DNA of 49,653 nucleotides from Variovorax sp. WDL1 (GTDB lineage Bacteria; Pseudomonadota; Gammaproteobacteria; Burkholderiales; Burkholderiaceae_C). Below the pieces are notes generated by a model. That model worked only from the letters and a program-made list of their open reading frames with translations. It did no database searches and had not been told where the DNA came from. A program made the translations under genes and the position numbers. Below, piece by piece: positions 1 through 8,900 of the stretch; positions within the stretch are counted from its first letter, which is position 1, and each line of letters opens with the position of its first letter. The stretch is from assembly GCF_001541225.1 (NCBI RefSeq), contig NZ_LMTS01000228.1, positions 13,939 to 63,591 on the forward strand. Reading direction: 5' to 3'.

Positions 1-612
1 CGCGGCGCGACCGATGACCTCGGGATCTGGCTGATGGACAAGCCCCAGGGCCTCGAGGGTGCCGTGGTCTACAACGCCGACATCTACCGGCGCGAGACCG
101 GCGAGGCCTTCAAGGAGCGCTACATGGAGCTGCTGCGCAAGGTGGCCCAGCAGCCGGACACGACCCTTGGGGCGCTCTCCGCGCCCGAGGGCTCGGAGAG
201 CGCGCTCTACCTGCAGCGCCTGGCCGCCGACGCGGCACCGGCGCCGAGCGCGGCCGAGACCGTGGCCGCGCGTCCGGCGCAGGCGCAGCCGGTGCTGCTC
301 CTGCCCGAGCAGGCCAAGCTGGCGCAGATCTGGGCCAGCGCGCTCACCATCGATGTCAACGACATCCGTGCCAACGACAACTTCTTCGACCTGGGCGGCG
401 ACTCGCTGCTGGCGATGCGGGTGGTGCAGCAGGCCGAACAGGTGATGGGCTTCCGCGTGGAGCCGCGGCGCTACGTGTTCGAAAGCCTGGGGCAGCTCGC
501 CTCCGCCGCTGCGGGCACACCGCTCGAGGTGGAATCCGCACCTGCCGCCGACAGCGGCGCCAAGCGCGGCGGCCTGCTCAGCCGCGTGCTGGGCTGGGGC
601 CGCAAGAACTGA
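1..612 (+). CDS. Nonribosomal peptide synthetase, C-terminal fragment (condensation-domain end plus terminal carrier domain)
   Basis: The reading frame is open from the first base, so this is the 3' end of a longer gene cut by the window edge. The first ~45 residues (around DLGIWLMDK and VVYNADIYRRETGEAF) resemble the last part of a condensation domain. After an Ala/Pro-rich linker comes a peptidyl carrier domain with the phosphopantetheine attachment motif DNFFDLGGDSLLAMRV; the Ser of GGDS is the site modified to the holo form. The protein ends about 60 residues later with no thioesterase or reductase domain, so the product must be released or passed on by another protein. It lies 11 bp upstream of a 4'-phosphopantetheinyl transferase, which would activate this carrier. 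The NRPS assignment is firm; the product is unknown. Confidence 0.88.
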   Translation, partial: RGATDDLGIWLMDKPQGLEGAVVYNADIYRRETGEAFKERYMELLRKVAQQPDTTLGALSAPEGSESALYLQRLAADAAPAPSAAETVAARPAQAQPVLLLPEQAKLAQIWASALTIDVNDIRANDNFFDLGGDSLLAMRVVQQAEQVMGFRVEPRRYVFESLGQLASAAAGTPLEVESAPAADSGAKRGGLLSRVLGWGRKN

Positions 613-623
613 GGCGCATCGCC

Positions 624-1340
624 ATGACGACCGTGCAGCTCCCTTCCTCGATGAACTGCCGCCTCTGGCAGGTGGACCTGGACGCCACTCCGGCGCCGCA
701 GGCCGTGGCCGCCCTCTCCGAAGCGGAGTGGGACCGTGCCCGGCGCTTCGTCTTCAAGCGTGATCGCAACCGCTTCATCGCCGCCCATGCCGCGCTGCGC
801 GAGACGCTCTCCTCGCAATGCGGCATCCCGGCCTCCACGCTGGAATTCGCGCTGGGCGCCCTCGGCAAGCCAAGCCTGGTCGAGCATGGCGGGCTGCGCT
901 TCAATCTCAGCCACAGCGAGTCGCTGGCCCTGATCGCCGTCTGCGACGACGCCGAGGTGGGCGTGGACATCGAGCTGCTGCGCCCGATGCCGGACGCCGA
1001 GGCCCTGGCCGAAACCTACTTCAGCGCAGCCGAGCGGCGCGCGCTGGCGGCGCTGCCGCAGGAAGCCCGCGACCGTGCCTTCCTCTGCTGCTGGACGCGC
1101 AAGGAGGCCTGCCTCAAGGCCACCGGCATGGGACTGTCGGTGGACACGCGCAGCTTCGAGGTGGGTGTGTCGCCCGACGTGCGCGAAGTGCAGATCGACG
1201 CCGCGGACGGCTGCGCGCGGCTCGCGCTATCCTCTTTTCACGATGTCCAGGGAGCGCAATGCGCCGTGGCCCGCGTGCTGGCCTTCGGGCTGGCCCAGGC
1301 AGCGTGCCGGCCCCTGGTCGACAATGAGATGTACGCATGA
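624..1340 (+). CDS. 4'-phosphopantetheinyl transferase, Sfp type
   Basis: 238 aa, the usual Sfp/EntD-superfamily length. These enzymes move the phosphopantetheine arm of coenzyme A onto the conserved Ser of carrier domains. The two family signatures are visible: VGVDIELLRP (the acidic Mg-binding residues) around residue 115, and the WTRKEACLKATGMGL block (W-x-x-K-E-A-x-x-K) around residues 155-170. An N-terminal FVFKRDRNRFIAAHAALR segment matches the substrate-binding part of the fold. It sits between the NRPS end and the first hydrolase, whose start overlaps its stop as ATGA, so the genes are probably co-transcribed. Its natural partner is the carrier domain encoded just upstream. Confidence 0.93.
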   Translation: MTTVQLPSSMNCRLWQVDLDATPAPQAVAALSEAEWDRARRFVFKRDRNRFIAAHAALRETLSSQCGIPASTLEFALGALGKPSLVEHGGLRFNLSHSESLALIAVCDDAEVGVDIELLRPMPDAEALAETYFSAAERRALAALPQEARDRAFLCCWTRKEACLKATGMGLSVDTRSFEVGVSPDVREVQIDAADGCARLALSSFHDVQGAQCAVARVLAFGLAQAACRPLVDNEMYA

Positions 1341-2143
1341 CTCCGATGCTCTTCGGCCCGGCCTCCAGGCAGCTGTTCGGGCTTTTCCACGCACCCGAGC
1401 GCGACGCCAGGCTCGCAGTGGTGATCTGCATGCCCCTGGGCCAGGAGGCCGTGCGCGGGCACCGGCTGTTCCGCGTGCTGGCCGACCGGCTCGCTCGGGC
1501 CGGCGTAGCGGTGCTGCGCTTCGACTATTACGGCAGCGGCGACTCGCCCGGCGAGGACACCGACGGCGATCTCGAGGGCTGGCGCCGCGATGTCTGCGCC
1601 GCGCACGAGGAGCTGCGGCGGCGCACCGGCAGCCGGCGCATCATCTGGCTCGGCGCGCGCCTGGGCGCGGCGCTGGCGGTAATGGCAGCCAAGAGCGGGC
1701 GCTGCGACCCGGCGCGGCTGATCCTCTGGGACCCGATCGTGGACGGCGCGCGCTACGTCGACGAGCTGCGCGCCGGCCACGTCGATGCGCTGGAGCGTTC
1801 CTTCTGCGTGCCCGACGCTGCCTGGCGCCGCCAGCTGGCGCGGGACCCGGACGCCTTCACCGAAGAGACCTTCGGCTTCGGCGTGTCGCCGCTGATGCGC
1901 GAGCAATTGCGCGCGCTCTCGCCGGCAAGCCTGCAACTCACCGCGCTGCACGAGACGGTGGTCCTGGCCGATGCCGAGGACCACGCGACCCATCAATGGG
2001 CGGCGCAGGAGATGGCTCGTCACATGCCGTTGCGAATCTCGGCCTTCCAGCACCCGCTGGTCTGGACCTCCGATCCGCATCCCAACAACGCAATGGTTCC
2101 CACGGAGGCGCTGCAACGACTGCTGGCGGTAATACATGAGTGA
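1337..2143 (+). CDS. Alpha/beta-hydrolase, serine aminopeptidase S33-like, atypical nucleophile elbow
   Basis: 268 aa. The start AVVICMPLGQEAVRGHRLFRVLADRLA and the block VLRFDYYGSGDSPGE are typical of S33-type alpha/beta-hydrolases. The nucleophile elbow, normally G-x-S-x-G, reads G-A-R-L-G (IIWLGARLGAAL), so Arg replaces the catalytic Ser. Similar elbows occur in the exosortase-A-system-associated hydrolase 2 group, which this resembles, but no exosortase gene is visible here. It overlaps the transferase upstream by 4 bp and the next hydrolase by 8 bp, which implies translational coupling and a role in the same peptide pathway. It may be a non-catalytic partner of the next protein; that is inference. 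Confidence 0.75.
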   Translation: MTPMLFGPASRQLFGLFHAPERDARLAVVICMPLGQEAVRGHRLFRVLADRLARAGVAVLRFDYYGSGDSPGEDTDGDLEGWRRDVCAAHEELRRRTGSRRIIWLGARLGAALAVMAAKSGRCDPARLILWDPIVDGARYVDELRAGHVDALERSFCVPDAAWRRQLARDPDAFTEETFGFGVSPLMREQLRALSPASLQLTALHETVVLADAEDHATHQWAAQEMARHMPLRISAFQHPLVWTSDPHPNNAMVPTEALQRLLAVIHE

Positions 2144-3080
2144 CTACAAAGAGACACCCGTTCAGTTCGGACCCGACGGCTCGCTGATCGGCATCATCAC
2201 CACGCCGGCCGAGGGGCCGATGGCGCCGGTGGCCTGCCTGATGCTCAACATGGGCGCCAACCACCGGATCGGGCCGCGACGCATCAACGTCAAGCTGGCG
2301 CGGGAGATGGCAGCGCGCGGCATCAGTTGCATCCGCATGGACCTCGCCGGCCTGGGCGACAGCGGGCCGGCCAGCGGCTCCGAGCACTTCCTCACGCAGG
2401 CGGTGCTGGACCTGCAGGCGGCCATGAACCTGATCCAGACCATGCTGGGCGTGCGCCGCTTCATCGTGATCGGCCTGTGCTCCGGTGCGACCAACGGCCT
2501 GTCGCTCGCGGTGGCCGACTCGCGCGTGGTGGGCCTGCTGATGTTCGACGGCTACGCCTTCCCCGGCCGGCGTGCGCAGCTGGAGCGCAGCTTGTGGCGC
2601 GCGCTGGCATTGACCAATCCCGCGGTGATCGGCAAGACGGTACGCTGGCTGCAGCGCAAGTTCTCCGCCGCCGCCGCAGCCGCCGCCGCGCCGCACATCT
2701 TCGAGCCCGATCCGCCGGAAGTCACGGCCGCGCTGTTCCGCCGCTCGATGACGCAGATCGCGGAGCGCAACGTGGCGGTGTTGCTGCTGTACACCGGCAC
2801 CATGCACGTGACCGACCGCAAGCGCGACCAGCTCGGCCCCTTCGCGAAGGAGGCCTTCACCCAGCACTTCGAGTACCAGTTCATCGGCGAGATCGACCAT
2901 AGCCTCACCTCGATGGCTTCGCAGCAGATCTTCATCGAAGTGGTGTGCGACTGGGCGCTGCGGGTGGTGCAGGGTGCTCCGGTGACTTCCTCGCCGCCTG
3001 CCGCCGAGCCAGCACGCACGGGCGGGCAGTTCGCAAGCAGCAGGCCGGCGGTTGCGTTGCAGCGGGATCCGGTGATCTGA
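2136..3080 (+). CDS. Alpha/beta-hydrolase with Cys in the nucleophile elbow
   Basis: 314 aa. The strand-turn-helix RFIVIGLCSGATNGL places Cys where most alpha/beta-hydrolases have Ser, as in dienelactone hydrolases and exosortase-associated hydrolase 1. IRMDLAGLGDSG is the usual oxyanion-side segment, and the His in FIGEIDHSLTSM is a good candidate for the catalytic base. A run of eight or more Ala near residue 185 (from the GCC/GCA repeat near 2669-2692) is a low-complexity linker. The last ~30 residues look disordered. It is the last gene of the NRPS operon; GC content and style change just after its stop. With no thioesterase domain in the synthetase, this protein is a candidate for releasing or editing the peptide, which is untested. 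Confidence 0.75.
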   Translation: MSDYKETPVQFGPDGSLIGIITTPAEGPMAPVACLMLNMGANHRIGPRRINVKLAREMAARGISCIRMDLAGLGDSGPASGSEHFLTQAVLDLQAAMNLIQTMLGVRRFIVIGLCSGATNGLSLAVADSRVVGLLMFDGYAFPGRRAQLERSLWRALALTNPAVIGKTVRWLQRKFSAAAAAAAAPHIFEPDPPEVTAALFRRSMTQIAERNVAVLLLYTGTMHVTDRKRDQLGPFAKEAFTQHFEYQFIGEIDHSLTSMASQQIFIEVVCDWALRVVQGAPVTSSPPAAEPARTGGQFASSRPAVALQRDPVI

Positions 3081-3378
3081 GCATCATGTCAGTGTCGCGG
3101 TGACGCCTGGAGCCAAACGTACACGCTCCTGGCAGCCCCGCGTCTTGACTGGTGGCCAGACGCGTCATCGTGTCGGCAGATGTTGCAGGCGCTGCCAGCC
3201 GACCACGGGATCGCATCGGCCTGCTTGACCGCCTCCTGCAGATACTCGGCGTCGCCGCCTGGCTCGAAATACCGGCCGATCCGAGCCGGTTGCAAGGCTC
3301 ACGACATGCCCCTTGACCCCATTGACTCGGGTGGCTACCCCTTTGGAACGCAGATATTCCCTCGGGTTACCAACCCGA
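3081..3378. other. Gene-free junction at the left side of a lower-GC insert
   Basis: About 300 bp without a convincing gene. GC content and base pattern drop from those of the NRPS operon to those of the next two genes. Short minus-strand frames (for example 3165-3413, with GSVFIRVGNPREYLRSKG) look protein-like but run into each other out of frame. They may be decayed remains of an older gene, but I do not recognise them. The stretch ends in a perfect 7-bp hairpin (3362-3378) that touches the ATG of the next gene. I see no integrase, insertion sequence or tRNA. Confidence 0.4.
3362..3378 (+). promoter_or_regulatory. Hairpin abutting the start codon of the CesT-like gene
   Basis: TCGGGTT (3362-3368), a 3-nt loop ACC and AACCCGA (3372-3378) form a perfect inverted repeat whose last base is next to the ATG at 3379. 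It occupies the place where a ribosome binding site would lie, and no Shine-Dalgarno sequence is visible. If the ATG is right, initiation would be structure-controlled or weak. An alternative is an upstream start in the same frame (TTG at 3313). Confidence 0.35.
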
Positions 3379-3828
3379 ATGAACACACTGCCGCTCGACT
3401 GCCTTGTCGCCAATTTCCTCGCTTGTGAAGGCAGGCTCGACAGCCCTCCAACTCCCGACGAGGAAAATGTCTTTCCCCTTCCGCTCGACGATACGCACTG
3501 GCTAGGTGTGCAGATGAGCGAATCGGAAAACGACCTGCTGTTCTTCGCGCATCCCGGGCCCGAGGCGTTCCCTCAAAGCCCGCCGCAAATTGACGCGGAG
3601 TTATCCGAAGAGCTGGAACTCGGCGATGACATGGATGGAAGATGGGTTCTGACCGCGAACCGATCGAGTGGGCGCTACACGCTCTGGGTCAGCGTGGAGC
3701 ACGAACGAGTGGGGCATGTCGAATTCGCGAGGATCGTCGACAACTTGCGCTGGCGCTTTGCGATGTGGGACGACGTTCTCGCAGAGCGTAACAATCCTTC
3801 GCAGGCTGTTACTCAGGAGTTCCGCTAA
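3379..3828 (+). CDS. Small acidic protein resembling type III secretion chaperones (CesT/SycE-like)
   Basis: 149 aa from the ATG at 3379; an in-frame TTG at 3313 would add 22 residues rich in Arg/Thr that look unlike the rest. The protein is small and acidic and follows the pattern of CesT-family chaperones: an N-terminal helix (LPLDCLVANFLACEG), beta strands with LPLDDTHWLGVQMSESENDLLFFAHPG, a central acidic segment, strands RWVLTANRSSGRYTLWVSVEH, and a C-terminal amphipathic helix (FARIVDNLRWRFAMWDDVLAER). It lies 17 bp upstream of a long gene, the usual layout of a chaperone and its cognate secreted substrate. No secretion apparatus is in the window. The family call rests on fold pattern only. 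Confidence 0.5.
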   Translation: MNTLPLDCLVANFLACEGRLDSPPTPDEENVFPLPLDDTHWLGVQMSESENDLLFFAHPGPEAFPQSPPQIDAELSEELELGDDMDGRWVLTANRSSGRYTLWVSVEHERVGHVEFARIVDNLRWRFAMWDDVLAERNNPSQAVTQEFR

Positions 3829-3845
3829 CTCGAGTTGGAGAACCT

Positions 3846-5567
3846 ATGGAAGCCCTGACGCGTCGATTCGCCCCGTCCAAAATCTTCAAGACCTTCAAGG
3901 AGGACGACGATTCGTCCGGCGACGAAAAGGCCAACAAGGGCGGTAGCAAGAAAGTAAAGAACCTCCAGCCCCCCAAGCTGAAGTCGAACTGGCCGCCGCA
4001 TCTGGAGAAGCATTACAACGAACTCTCTGCCCTCTACCCGGGACGGGACTTCAAGACCCCGATCAAGACTGCCATCACCCTCCTCCACGCACTCAACCTC
4101 GATGACGCTGCTTGCGATGTGCTTCACGATGAGCACGTCATCGAGAACATGGTTATCGAGCTGAAAGCGAAGACGATGCGTTTTGGCGAGAGGTTGACCG
4201 GTCGAGGAACCTTCCTGGTCCCGGTCTTCAGGCTCCTGGTGAAGCTGGATGTCAAGGCAGCCCGGCAATTCCATTTCCTCTGCGACCCGGCAGCCAAGGA
4301 TCTGCGCGCCGGGACGGAGGAATACAGGCTCATTGAGACGTTGCCTCCGGCGCAACCTGCTTCCGATCGCAAGCAGGCAAAGCGCGAAAGGGACCTCTAC
4401 ATGGACAAGGTGAAAAGCACGATCAATGGTGATCCGAAGGCCTACGCCACGCAATTGGTGCTGCTCATCCAGGGCTGTCCCCCAAGCGCGCGCGACAAAG
4501 TCCTCAATCTTCTCGCGAACGTCAAGGTGTCCACGGCCTGTCGAAAGTCTCGCGAGCTCGCCGCAGCCGTTGACGGGCTCCAGGGAATGATCCCGGCCGA
4601 ACGGGGCCAAGTGGACACCACGCTTGCCTTGCTCGTGGTGGATATCAACCTTGCGATGGCCGAAGCGGAGGGCCCCGGGAAGCGGGAGTTCGATTTCTTG
4701 CAGGATCCGAAGATAGTTGCACTCTTCGCAAAACTGGAGAAGGGCCTGGGCGAACAGCAGTTCGACCTTGGAACGCTGATTGCCACGCTATGCCCCGGCG
4801 AGCGCACGACAGCATCGCAGGCGAAGTTCGTCACAGGATTGATGGGGCATCTGATTCAAGGCGCGCATGACCGCGGGGAGCTATTTGACTTCCAAGGCTT
4901 CTTGTCGGCCACGCTGCTTTCGGGTATGCCGGGAAGGTGCGCGAAGTGGCTCGCAAACTCCGCAGTAGGAACCTGCCGAACCGCTGTCGACGTAGGGAGG
5001 CTTGTCGACGCTATCGAGCAGGTGGGGTACATGTCGGGCATGGAGATCTCCCATTGGGCGCCGCTCGGCCTCTGGGCAAGTATCGTCGGCAGCGACATCG
5101 GCAACTCGCACTACATCAAGCCGCACATCAAGGAGGAACTGGAGCACACAGGATTGCTTGGTGAACTTCGGAAACGGCTCCAAGACGTCGACGACAACTC
5201 CCGCAAGTCAATCAGCCTACTCGCCGCGGGCTTCAACGCGGTGGACCAACTGGAAAAAGACAGAGAGCGGTCTATCGAGCTTGCGACGGCATCACACACC
5301 GCACAGCGGCAGGCGAAGGAGGAGAAGGAGCAGCAGCGCCTTCAGGATGCGCTCAAGTCAGCTTCCGTCGAGGTGCGCGGCGCGATCGAGGACATGGGCT
5401 CGATTTCCTCCTGGGATGAAATGCTTTCATGCGCCAAGTCGGTTTCAGACAAAGCTACGCAGTGGAAAGCTCGACGTGCAGAAGGTTGCGGGGGATTTGG
5501 CGGCAGTCGACACATCGGCCGCGATGAAGCTTCTGGGCGTGCTCGCGGCGATTCTTCCTCCGGATAG
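3846..5567 (+). CDS. Large helical protein of unknown function, frameshifted near its end (candidate partner of the CesT-like protein)
   Basis: 573 aa as read; the start ATG has GGAG about 7 bp upstream. The first ~40 residues are Ser/Lys/Asp-rich and probably disordered, like secretion leaders of type III substrates, followed by an almost all-helical body and a charged coiled-coil segment around residues 465-505 (QLEKDRERS..., AKEEKEQQRLQDALKS). I recognise no enzyme motif. After residue ~541 the frame turns into Gly/Arg/Ser-rich sequence (EGCGGFGGSRHIGRDEASGRARG) and stops at 5567, while the next frame continues with good coding sequence to 5862. Skipping one base near 5469 restores a 671-aa protein. 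Lower GC than the flanking genes suggests horizontal origin. Confidence 0.6.
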   Translation: MEALTRRFAPSKIFKTFKEDDDSSGDEKANKGGSKKVKNLQPPKLKSNWPPHLEKHYNELSALYPGRDFKTPIKTAITLLHALNLDDAACDVLHDEHVIENMVIELKAKTMRFGERLTGRGTFLVPVFRLLVKLDVKAARQFHFLCDPAAKDLRAGTEEYRLIETLPPAQPASDRKQAKRERDLYMDKVKSTINGDPKAYATQLVLLIQGCPPSARDKVLNLLANVKVSTACRKSRELAAAVDGLQGMIPAERGQVDTTLALLVVDINLAMAEAEGPGKREFDFLQDPKIVALFAKLEKGLGEQQFDLGTLIATLCPGERTTASQAKFVTGLMGHLIQGAHDRGELFDFQGFLSATLLSGMPGRCAKWLANSAVGTCRTAVDVGRLVDAIEQVGYMSGMEISHWAPLGLWASIVGSDIGNSHYIKPHIKEELEHTGLLGELRKRLQDVDDNSRKSISLLAAGFNAVDQLEKDRERSIELATASHTAQRQAKEEKEQQRLQDALKSASVEVRGAIEDMGSISSWDEMLSCAKSVSDKATQWKARRAEGCGGFGGSRHIGRDEASGRARGDSSSG

Positions 5568-5862
5568 CGCTCTTGCTTTGCTTGTCGCAGCGCACAAATA
5601 TCGGCCTGAGTCGATTCAGACCCCAGATTTTGCGAACGGCCTCGTCGATATCTGGTATTTGGCCAGACGAAGAATGGACATGGGCGAAGTGGCGATCGCG
5701 ACAGACCTCATCAATTTCCTTGCCAAGCTCAGAGAAAATGACGCTTCGTCCAGCACTTACTTTATAAAAATTCGCATAAGGGACCGGATTGCCGTCTCTC
5801 CAGCGCTACCTACCTCGCCCGTTGACCGGCAAGTGAAACAGTTGATCGACAACATGTACTAG
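5470..5862 (+). pseudogene. Out-of-frame C-terminal continuation of the 3846 gene
   Basis: Reading from 5470 in the other frame gives 130 residues of ordinary protein sequence (LDVQKVAGDLAAVDTSAAM, LPPDSALALLVAAHKYRPES, MGEVAIATDLINFLAKLREN) ending in TAG at 5862. Nothing suggests an independent start. It joins smoothly to residue 541 of the upstream frame (TQWK, then LDVQ). The join needs a single extra base to be ignored, so this is a sequencing error, a real inactivating mutation, or less likely a programmed shift. I see no classic slippery heptamer at the junction. Confidence 0.6.
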
Positions 5863-5915
5863 CTGCCACTCTCGTGTCTGATGCCTTCACCGAGGTGCTC
5901 GGCTTGGCCCGATGC

Positions 5916-8900
5916 TCAGGCGGCAGGCCCAGGCGCCGCGTACGCGAGCTTCTCCCCCGGCAGCTCCTGCATCGGCCCGCTGCCGCTGTAGCGGTCCAGC
6001 GCCAGGTAGATGGCCGGCGTGATGTAGAGCGTGATCACCTGCGAGAACAGCAGCCCGCCGACCACCGCCACGCCCAGCGGCTGGCGCAGCTCGGCGCCGG
6101 CACCCAGCCCCAGCGCGAGCGGCAGCGCGCCCATCAGGGCAGCCAAGGTAGTCATCAGGATCGGGCGGAAGCGCAGCCGGCAGGCCTCTCGTATCGCGTC
6201 GACCGGCGCCATGCCCTGGGTGCGCTGCGCGTCCAGCGCGAAGTCGATCATCATGATCGCGTTCTTCTTGACGATGCCGATCAAGAGCAGGATGCCGATG
6301 GTCGCGATCAGCGTCAGGTCGAAGCCGAAGAGCTTGAGCGAAAGCAGCGCCCCCACCGCCGCCGAGGGCAGCCCGGCCAGGATGGTGAGCGGGTGGATGT
6401 AGCTCTCGTAGAGCACGCCGAGCAGCACGTAGATGACCAGCACCGCCAGCACCAGCAGCACCGCCTGGCTGGCCTGCGAGCTCTGGAACACCGCGGCGTC
6501 GCCGCCGTAGCTGGTGATGATCGAGGGCGGGATCTTGAGCTCGGCCTTGAGCTGGTCGATCTTCGCGGTCGCATTGCCCAGCGGCACGTCGGGCGCAAGG
6601 TTGAAGGACACCGTCACCGCCTGCAGCTGGCCCTGGTGGTTGACGGAAGTCGGCCCCACCGTGCGCTTGACGGTCGAGAAAGCCGACAGCGGCACCAACT
6701 GCCCGGTCTTGCTGCGAACCGACAGGCGCGACATGTCTTCCTCGAACTGGCGGTCGTCGTCGGCCGCCGAGAGGATCACCTGGTAGGTGTTGCTGGGCGC
6801 GTAGATGCTGCCGATCTGGCGGTCGCCATAGGCGTTGTAGAGCGCGGTGCGCAGGTCGCCGACCGCAACGCCGAGCACGCCGGCCTTGTCGCGGTCGATC
6901 TCCAGCGTGGCCTGCAGGCCGCGGTTCTGGGAGTCGCTGGTGACGTCGCGGAAGGCGGGGTCGGCACGCATGCGCTCCATCAGCTTTTCGGCCCACTCGT
7001 TGATGGAGCCGGCGTTCACGCTTTGCAGGGTGTACTGGAAGCGTGCCTTGCTCTGGCGGCCGCCCAGGCGCAGGTTCTGCACCGGCTGCATGTACGCTGC
7101 GATGCCGGGGATCTCGCGAAAGCGCGTGCGCAGGGACTCCATCACCTGCGCCATCTTGCCGCGCTCACTGCGCGGCTTGAGGACCACGAACAACCGGCCG
7201 GTATTCTGAGTGGAGCTCGAGCCGCCGACGCCGACGAAGGAGTTGACATAGGCCACATTCGGATCGGTCCGCACGGCCTCGGCCACACGGTCCTGCAAGG
7301 CCTTCATCGCCGGAAACGAGATGTCTTCGGCAGCCTCGGTCGTGATGAAGATCTGGCCGATGTCTTCCTCGGGGAAGAAGCCCTTCGGGATGACGATGAA
7401 CATCCAGGCCGTCAGCGCGAAGGTCGATGCCGCAACGACCAGCATGAGTTTGCGGCGGCGCAGCGTCCAGTCGAGCGAGCGCAGGTAAGTGCCGTGGACC
7501 CAGCGGTATCCACGCTCGAACGCGCGGCCTATGGCGGTGCCGGGCTCGGCGTGGCCGTCCTCGTGCTCCTGCGCCCCCGCAGAGCGATGCGTCTGCCGCA
7601 AGAGGCGGCTGGCCATCATCGGCACGAGGGTCAGCGACACCACGGCCGACACCAGCACCGCCAGGCCGACCACGACCGCGAACTCGTGGAACAGGAGGCC
7701 GATCACGCCCGGCATGAAGAAGATCGGGATGAACACCGCCACAAGCGAGACCGAGATCGAGACGATGGTGAAGCCCACCTCGCGCGCACCGCGCAGCGCG
7801 GCGGCCATCGGCGCCATGCCCTTCTCGACGTAGCGCATGATGTTCTCCAGCACCACGATGGCGTCGTCCACCACCAGGCCGACCGCCAGCGTGATGCCCA
7901 GCAGCGACACGTTGTCCAGGCTGTAGCCGAAGGCGTAGAGCAGCGCCACGGCGCCGATCAGGGAGATCGGGATGGTGGCCGCCGGAATGAGCGTGGCCAC
8001 CACGCGGTGCAGGAACAGGAAGATCACCAGCACCACCAGCAGCACCGTGCCCAGCAGCGTGAGCTGGACGTCGTGCACCGCCTCGCGGATGGAGATGGAG
8101 CGGTCGTTGACCATGTTGATCTCGACCGACTGCGGCAGCTCCTCGCGGAACCGCGGCATCAGCGCCCGCACCGCGTCCACCACCTGCACGGTGTTGGCAT
8201 TGGGCTGCCTCTGCACGGCCAGCGAGATCGAACTCTGGCCGTTGAAGCTGCTGGCGGTCTTGACCGACTCGAAGCTGTCCTCGATGGTGGCTACCTCGTC
8301 CAGCCGCACCGGCGCCCCGTTGCGCTGGCCGACGATCACCTTGGCGAAGTCGGCGGCCTTTAGCATCTGCTCGTTGGCCTGGATGGTGAGTGTCTGGCGC
8401 GGGCCGTCGAGCACGCCCACGGGCGTGTTCGCGTTGGCCAGGCGCACGGCGTTGGCCAGTTCATCGAGGGTGATGTTGCGGGCGTTGAGCAGGTCGGCGT
8501 TGGCCTTGATGCGCACCGCGAAAGCCTTGCGGCCATACACCACGACCTGTGCCACGCCGTCGATGGTGGAGAGCGTCGGCGAGATCAGGTTCTCCGCATA
8601 GTCGTTCAGCTCGGACGGGTTCATCGAGGGCGAGACGAGCGCGATGAACAGCACCGGCGCATCGGCCGGATTGACCTTGCGGTACGAGGGCATCTGCGTC
8701 AGTTCGACCGGCAATTGCCGCTGCGCCCGCAACAGCGCAGCCTGCACATCGACGGCGGCGGCATCGATGTCGCGGCTGCTGACGAATTCCAGGGTGATCG
8801 AGCTCACGCCCTGGGTGTTGACCGAGCTGATCGTCGACAGGCCCGGAATGGTGGAGAACTGCTTCTCCAGCGGCAGCGCAACCGAGGAAGCCATGGTGTC

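Noticed and set aside
3165..3413. 82-aa minus-strand ORF (GSVFIRVGNPREYLRSKG) as a gene
   Set aside because: Protein-like only for about 40 residues, then Arg-rich noise, overlapping the CesT-like start; noted as possible remains only.
5874..8363. 829-aa plus-strand ORF opposite the RND permease
   Set aside because: Composition is Arg/His/Asp/Gln-rich with no domain pattern; it is the antisense shadow of a clear efflux pump gene in high-GC DNA.
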